NCBI RefSeq assembly: GCF_900108185.1
Contig: NZ_FNVA01000009.1
Coordinates: 1-64,000 of the forward strand
Reading direction: 5' to 3'
Source: Bryocella elongata
Lineage (GTDB): Bacteria > Acidobacteriota > Terriglobia > Terriglobales > Acidobacteriaceae
DNA: 64,000 bases
The position numbers and the translations under genes were made by a program. Numbering within the stretch: position 1 is the stretch's first letter; every line of letters begins with the position of its first letter. Positions 59,880 to 64,000 of this stretch are shown in pieces. Under the pieces are notes generated by a model. It saw only the letters and a program-made list of their open reading frames with translations, had not been told where the DNA came from and did no database searches.

Positions 59880-61625
59880 TCAGCTGCGAATCCTTACAGC
59901 GTCATGCCGGCTTCCCTCCATGAGAGTAAGCGATTTTCCTGCCGAAGAGAGGTCGCCTCCGTCGATGACAATACGTTCGGTCGTTTCGCCCTCGGCGGCG
60001 AGAAACACCTGCGTGGGGGTAAGCAGCCGAACTGCCGACATCAGTACCTGCCTGCTATTCCGAATTCTCATCGCAGACTCCGCCTTTGGATCGGCTTCCA
60101 TACTGAGACCATTGATGGCGCAATCCGTCACCCGATCGAGGATCAGTGCCGGCCGCAGGTCCTGCGACGCCACCTGAAAGCGCAGGTTGGTGAGTGTGAG
60201 CCCTTTGACCCCGCGGGCGTACAGTCCATAGGCCGGCATGGGGCCCATCATGAAGTACTCGCCTGCATACTCCGGCAGATCACGCCGCGCACCATCCTCC
60301 GCTGTACCACCTCCGCCGAAGGTCAGGTGGATATCGCTCAGCGAGACATTCTCCATCGTCGCTCCCCCCACGCAGTTGAAGACGATGCAGGAGTGCTTCT
60401 CACCCGCGTTAGCGTTGCTCGTGACCTTCGCCTCATCAATCTGACCGGGGTTCGTTGTGACGTTGCCGTGGATGTGGGAAAAGGAGATATTCCGCAACAC
60501 TGCAGGAGGGCCGCTCTCCTCCGGATGAGGGCTCGTCATGTCGTCTCTCACGGGCGCTGGGGGAGCACCCGCAGGCGCCTGGCGCGGAGCGCGTGGCCCC
60601 ACACCAACGTGAATTGGCCCTGTAACGTCATCGAGGACAATGTCCGAGAACGAGATGTTTTCATAACTCGATCCGGGATTGCCCTGGAACTTGATCGGAC
60701 ATCCATAGACCTGCCGAAGCACGCAATTGGAGATCGCGACGTTCCGCACCTGGCCACCGCCAAAGCGAAAGACGGACCAGCGAGTACTGAAGGTGCTGTT
60801 CGTGATCGTCACGTTCTGGCAGCTGCCGAACAATGCGCACGCATCATCCTGCGACATCACGATGCAGTTGCTGACCGTGAGGTACTGGGCGCTGATGAAA
60901 TGGAATCCATCATTGTTCCCATTCACACGATTGTGGATGTAGAGGGAGTCCATGTGGACGCGCTTGGACTGAATCACCCGAATGCTGTGGTACGCGCAAT
61001 CCACTAAATCCAGATTGCGCACGGTGAGACCTTCGCACTGATACGTAAGCAGGTGGTAGGGCCGCTTGCTCCCTCCAAGTCCACTTGGCGGAAGCTGCCC
61101 ACGCACCGGTGAGTGAAACTGGAAGCCCTGGCCGTCAATGGTGCCAGGCCCCTCGATCGTGACATTCTTCGCTCTCACCGCATACAGCAGCGCCCAATTG
61201 CCGTCGACGAGGGTGGTGTCGCCGGTCAACGGGATCGCATCCACCGCGTGGTAGTCCTTGCCACTGCCGCTGCCAAGCAACACAGCGCCCGCGGAAATAT
61301 GCAACGTTACATTGCTCTTCACCTCAATGCTGCCGACCAGGAAACGGCCCGCCGGTAGCAACACCGTGCCGCCGCCATCTTGTGTGCAAGCATCAATCGC
61401 CCGCTGCACGGAACCAGTGTCCAGCGTTGTGCCATCGCCCGTTGCGCCAAATCCCCGCACGTTATAGACACGGGCCCCGAGGTCGCTCGATGCTGTCGGT
61501 GCTGCGGCGGATGCCGCCTCGGCGTAGAGTCCCACGGCTGCCGCTCCTGCGATCGCGCCGGCAGGAGCTCTGCTCAGCCACTGCCTGCGAGTCCAGTTCG
61601 ACTGACTTAATTCGTTTCCCATCAC
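59880..61625 (-). CDS. GH28-like beta-helix glycosidase with Tat signal
   Basis: The 581-residue protein has a twin-arginine signal (WTRRQWLSRAPAGAIAGAAA) and the family opening YNVRGFGATGDGTTLDT. The region that corresponds to NTD reads NGNNDGFHF (residues 235-243). The DD pair lies in SQDDACALF (260-261), but no GHG or RIK equivalent is obvious (RWSVFRFGGG follows instead). A Pro/Ala-rich linker (APRQAPAGAPPAP) is inserted near residue 350. It is probably a rhamnogalacturonan or related hydrolase with a changed mechanism. It lies 69 nt after the GH27 gene in the same direction. Confidence 0.82.
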   Translation of the reverse strand: MMGNELSQSNWTRRQWLSRAPAGAIAGAAAVGLYAEAASAAAPTASSDLGARVYNVRGFGATGDGTTLDTGSVQRAIDACTQDGGGTVLLPAGRFLVGSIEVKSNVTLHISAGAVLLGSGSGKDYHAVDAIPLTGDTTLVDGNWALLYAVRAKNVTIEGPGTIDGQGFQFHSPVRGQLPPSGLGGSKRPYHLLTYQCEGLTVRNLDLVDCAYHSIRVIQSKRVHMDSLYIHNRVNGNNDGFHFISAQYLTVSNCIVMSQDDACALFGSCQNVTITNSTFSTRWSVFRFGGGQVRNVAISNCVLRQVYGCPIKFQGNPGSSYENISFSDIVLDDVTGPIHVGVGPRAPRQAPAGAPPAPVRDDMTSPHPEESGPPAVLRNISFSHIHGNVTTNPGQIDEAKVTSNANAGEKHSCIVFNCVGGATMENVSLSDIHLTFGGGGTAEDGARRDLPEYAGEYFMMGPMPAYGLYARGVKGLTLTNLRFQVASQDLRPALILDRVTDCAINGLSMEADPKAESAMRIRNSRQVLMSAVRLLTPTQVFLAAEGETTERIVIDGGDLSSAGKSLTLMEGSRHDAVRIRS

Positions 61626-61694
61626 TCTCCAAGTCCCTTCTCATTCGCTTCGATCGGCAGCCATGCAACGGGCACGTGGCCCGGTGCCACAAGG

Positions 61695-62867
61695 CTATTT
61701 GGTGACCCGTAGAAAGATAACTCCATGGCCCGGGACCTGGACACTGTACTCAGCCGGCAATCGGCCCAGGTCCGTACCCCTCCAGAGATCACGGGCCCTG
61801 ACGTCACCCGCGAAACCTGCCTTGCGGAAGTTCACATGCGCCTCAAGAGGAACACTCAACCGGTTAAAGATGCCAATGGCAACCGCGCCTCCTTCTAACG
61901 GTCGAGCCCACACCTCGATCGGCCCTTCAGCGTCGATGCGGTCGCCCTGTCGGCCTCCGGGGTCTTGATCGACAGCGATCACATCACGATTCGTCAGCAT
62001 CGCCTTCGTCTCTTCGGTCATTGTGGAGAGATCGTTTCCGGCCAGCAGCGGGGCTGCCAGGATCGCCCATAGGCTCATGTGCGTTCGGTATTCCTCCGCA
62101 CTCATCCCTCCGTTCCCAACCTCCAGCATGTCGGGGTCATTCCAATGACCCGGCCCAGCGAATCGCGAAAGACCCGCCTGGCTGAAGCCGATCTCCGCCA
62201 TCCGGGCATACTTGTCGTTGATATCCCCCGTCGTGCGCCATAGATTGCCACCAACCTGCGGGCCCCACGCCCAGACGGAGTCGACGCCGTACTGGCAAAG
62301 GCTATAAACGATGGGCCGCCCCGTCGCTCGAAGTGCGTCATGCATCTTCATGTACGCATCGAACATCACCTTATGAGCTGCTTCTGCCGACCCTGCGGCC
62401 TTCATCTGGTCGCGCAGCCCGCAGAGGTCGTACTTCAAGTAGTCGATGCCCCAGGCTGCATACGTGTTGGCGTCCTGCTGCTCGTGCCCGAGGCTGCCTT
62501 CAAACTTCGCGCACGTTTTCGCACCGGGCGAGGAATAGATGCCAAGTTTGAGCCCCTTGCTGTGCACAAAATCGGCAAGAGCCTTCATGTCCGGAAACTT
62601 CTCGTTGGAGTGAATGTTCCCCTGGGCATCACGCTCCCCCTCCCAGGTATCGTCAATGTTGACATAGACATATCCCGCGTCGCGCATCCCGCTGGAGACC
62701 ATCGCCTCTGCCGTGGAGCGGATCGTCGCATCATCCACCTTGCCCCGAAAATGGTTCCAGCTGTTCCAACCCATCGGCGGTGTTGGAGCTACGGCCTTCT
62801 GTTGCGCACCCAGGCTCCAGCCCACTGCAAACAGTGGCATCACCAGCCACCTGAGTTTCACGTTCAT
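61695..62867 (-). CDS. GH27 alpha-galactosidase
   Basis: The 390-residue protein has a signal peptide (WLVMPLFAVGWSLGAQ) and the family blocks PPMGWNSWNHF, GYVYVNIDDTWEG, IDYLKYDLCG with nucleophile Asp147, RTTGDINDKY with acid/base Asp215 and GHWNDPDMLEVGNGG. It should remove alpha-galactose (or beta-arabinopyranose) from side chains outside the cytoplasm. ATG at 62867 is preferred with a GGTGAGG-like Shine-Dalgarno. It leads the GH27-GH28 operon, under a promoter overlapping an ATACGTAT site. Confidence 0.94.
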   Translation of the reverse strand: MNVKLRWLVMPLFAVGWSLGAQQKAVAPTPPMGWNSWNHFRGKVDDATIRSTAEAMVSSGMRDAGYVYVNIDDTWEGERDAQGNIHSNEKFPDMKALADFVHSKGLKLGIYSSPGAKTCAKFEGSLGHEQQDANTYAAWGIDYLKYDLCGLRDQMKAAGSAEAAHKVMFDAYMKMHDALRATGRPIVYSLCQYGVDSVWAWGPQVGGNLWRTTGDINDKYARMAEIGFSQAGLSRFAGPGHWNDPDMLEVGNGGMSAEEYRTHMSLWAILAAPLLAGNDLSTMTEETKAMLTNRDVIAVDQDPGGRQGDRIDAEGPIEVWARPLEGGAVAIGIFNRLSVPLEAHVNFRKAGFAGDVRARDLWRGTDLGRLPAEYSVQVPGHGVIFLRVTK

Positions 62868-62903
62868 GTCCTCACCCTTTCGATTGCAAACTCGACTCGC
62901 ACA

Positions 62904-62933
62904 TTTATACGTATTATTTTTTCGATCCGTCAA
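62904..62933 (-). promoter_or_regulatory. Promoter and LacI-type operator of the GH27 operon
   Basis: On the minus strand TTGACG (62928-62933) and TATAAA (62904-62909) are 18 nt apart. The palindrome ATACGTAT (62907-62914) overlaps the -10 element, so repressor binding would block polymerase. The -10 lies 37 nt before the start codon. The rest of the 464-nt divergent gap (62868-63331) holds the receptor promoter and no gene. Confidence 0.75.
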
Positions 62934-63183
62934 TCCATTTTGTGACGAAGATCGTCTTCTTTCGCTCGCGCCATCCGCATCCTGTGATTGGCTGCCGCGA
63001 AGAGCCAGTCCAGCGGCGCCCGTGCTCCTGTCGCCCGCGCGCCTCCAACGTCCAAAGGCTTCCGGCCATCTTTGTAGCATTTTTGTGGCCTCATCGAGAG
63101 CCCGACGGCACGCCAACCGAGACACTTCCGGCGTCAGGCACAGATTCGCTGGCAAAACCAACCTTCAACCTACGAAAAACTCA

Positions 63184-63244
63184 TTGACAACGGTCACATG
63201 CAGCGCCTATGTTTGCCCGCGCCGCAAAATTAGCACGTATAACT
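63184..63244 (+). promoter_or_regulatory. Promoter and operator of the last TonB receptor
   Basis: TTGACA (63184-63189) and TATGTT (63208-63213) are 18 nt apart. The LacI-like half palindrome AGCACGTATAACTA (63232-63244 region, centre 63236) lies about 20 bp after the -10, where a repressor would roadblock initiation. Confidence 0.65.
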
Positions 63245-63331
63245 AGGCGTCAACCAGAGTCGCCACGGCTACGTGCTCCTTCGGCGGCGGGGCTTCGGCA
63301 CCCGCCGACATCACCAAACTGAGGCCGCTCG

Positions 63332-64000
63332 ATGACATTCAACTTCAAGATTCTCCTTCTCCGCCGGTGGCGCGCTTTCGCGTGCCTCACCGCGCTCTTC
63401 GTGCTCATCCAGCCGCACGGAGGGGCACAAAGCTCCAGCGCAAACATCACCGGCACCATCGAGGACACCTCGAATGCCGTGGTCCCCAACGCGACCGTGA
63501 CACTGGTCAATCAGGAGACCAACGTGCAGGTGACGACAAAATCACTGGCCAACGGTCAGTTCATCTTTCCGGACGTCCAGCCCGGCAAATTCACCGTGAT
63601 CGTCATGGCTTCGGGCTTCAAGGAGCTCAGAAAAGTGGGACTGGTCCTCCTCGCCTCCGAGCCTCTCGACGCCGGCACCCTCAAACTCGCGGTCGGCGAT
63701 GTGAAGGAGCAGGTCACGGTCCAGGCTGACATCACCCCGCTCCAGACCACCAGCGCCGAACGCTCGGCCGTTCTCGACAACGCGCAGATGGAGAATCTGC
63801 TCGTCATCGGACGCGACCCGATGGGCCTCACTCGCCTCAACCCGGGCGTCGTCGGTGGTGGCGGGTCTTCCAGCCTGAGCACGACATCGACACCGACGGT
63901 CAATGGCGTCAACAGCCAGTACAACTTCGTTTCTGTCGATGGCGTCCCCGGCAACACACGTGGCGGCAATACCTTCGATACGCCACCCAACATGGACGCC
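63332..64000 (+). CDS. Oar-like TonB-dependent receptor, N-terminal part (runs off window)
   Basis: The first 223 codons of a TonB receptor are present, and the frame continues past 64000. It has a signal peptide (AFACLTALFVLIQPHGGAQ), a carboxypeptidase-regulatory-like domain at about residues 36-115 (NITGTIEDTSNAVVPNATVTL, written in parts: NITGTIEDTSNAV, VPNATVTLVNQET; QFIFPDVQPGKFTVIV) and the start of the plug (ERSAVLDNAQMENLLVIGRD, VNGVNSQYNFVSVDGVPGN). GAGG lies 7 nt before the ATG. The promoter and a LacI-like site lie upstream, so it is probably co-induced with GH27-GH28. Confidence 0.93.
   Translation, partial: MTFNFKILLLRRWRAFACLTALFVLIQPHGGAQSSSANITGTIEDTSNAVVPNATVTLVNQETNVQVTTKSLANGQFIFPDVQPGKFTVIVMASGFKELRKVGLVLLASEPLDAGTLKLAVGDVKEQVTVQADITPLQTTSAERSAVLDNAQMENLLVIGRDPMGLTRLNPGVVGGGGSSSLSTTSTPTVNGVNSQYNFVSVDGVPGNTRGGNTFDTPPNMDA

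Overview
The window looks like a chromosomal segment of an acidobacterium of the Terriglobia/Acidobacteriaceae type (Granulicella, Terriglobus or Edaphobacter-like). This is inferred from the high GC content, very large Oar-like TonB-dependent receptors with an N-terminal carboxypeptidase-regulatory domain, the futalosine menaquinone enzyme MqnC, DUF885 and PadR proteins, and a plant-polysaccharide degradation locus. No 16S gene is present, so the genus is not settled. No plasmid or phage genes, CRISPR array or transposase were seen.

Region 1 (1-12.6 kb) is core metabolism. It holds tRNA-Ser(GCT) with a tRNA-like remnant beside it, an APC permease, inorganic pyrophosphatase, two tandem outer-membrane barrel paralogs, and a dispersed haem set (hemE, hemH, hemG). 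A translationally coupled ECF sigma / membrane protein / secretin-fragment triad sits inside the haem set. A PadR regulator with a striking 11-bp-periodic upstream repeat and mqnC follow.

Region 2 (12.7-38.7 kb) is mixed. Two PAS-PAS sensor paralogs flank an N-terminally truncated TonB receptor remnant. Then come a DUF885 peptidase-like protein, a family 2 glycosyltransferase, a PLP-binding protein, a flavodoxin-less CysJ-like reductase, endonuclease IV, a cNMP-domain/thioredoxin-reductase-like fusion, a carboxylesterase, leuS (carrying an in-frame palindromic insertion), guaA and a POTRA-like protein.

Region 3 (38.8-64 kb) is a pectin/hemicellulose utilisation locus. It contains GH28, GH5-like, GH43, a complete TonB receptor, a sialidase/GH93-like enzyme, a decayed sulfatase, a flavin monooxygenase-like protein, an SSS symporter, a PL5-like lyase, GH105, a LacI regulator, a second GH28-like enzyme, GH27, and the start of another TonB receptor that runs off the window. 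Two regulatory circuits can be read from the DNA. (a) A sugar-binding lipoprotein overlaps a HisKA_3 kinase gene, which is convergent with a NarL-type regulator. A 16-bp palindrome TAGGACATATGTCCTA lies between the regulator and the TonB receptor and recurs with two mismatches between the lipoprotein and sialidase-like genes. (b) A LacI protein is accompanied by four ATACGTAT-like sites upstream of the symporter, the GH105-PL5 operon, the GH27-GH28 operon and the last TonB receptor. Together these suggest that oligosaccharide sensing controls outer-membrane import, periplasmic cleavage and inner-membrane uptake.

Many housekeeping genes have a TANNNT -10-like hexamer only 6-11 nt before the start codon and no Shine-Dalgarno, which suggests leaderless transcripts. 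Inducible genes more often have clear Shine-Dalgarno sequences. Function calls rest on motif recognition by eye; no database search was possible.
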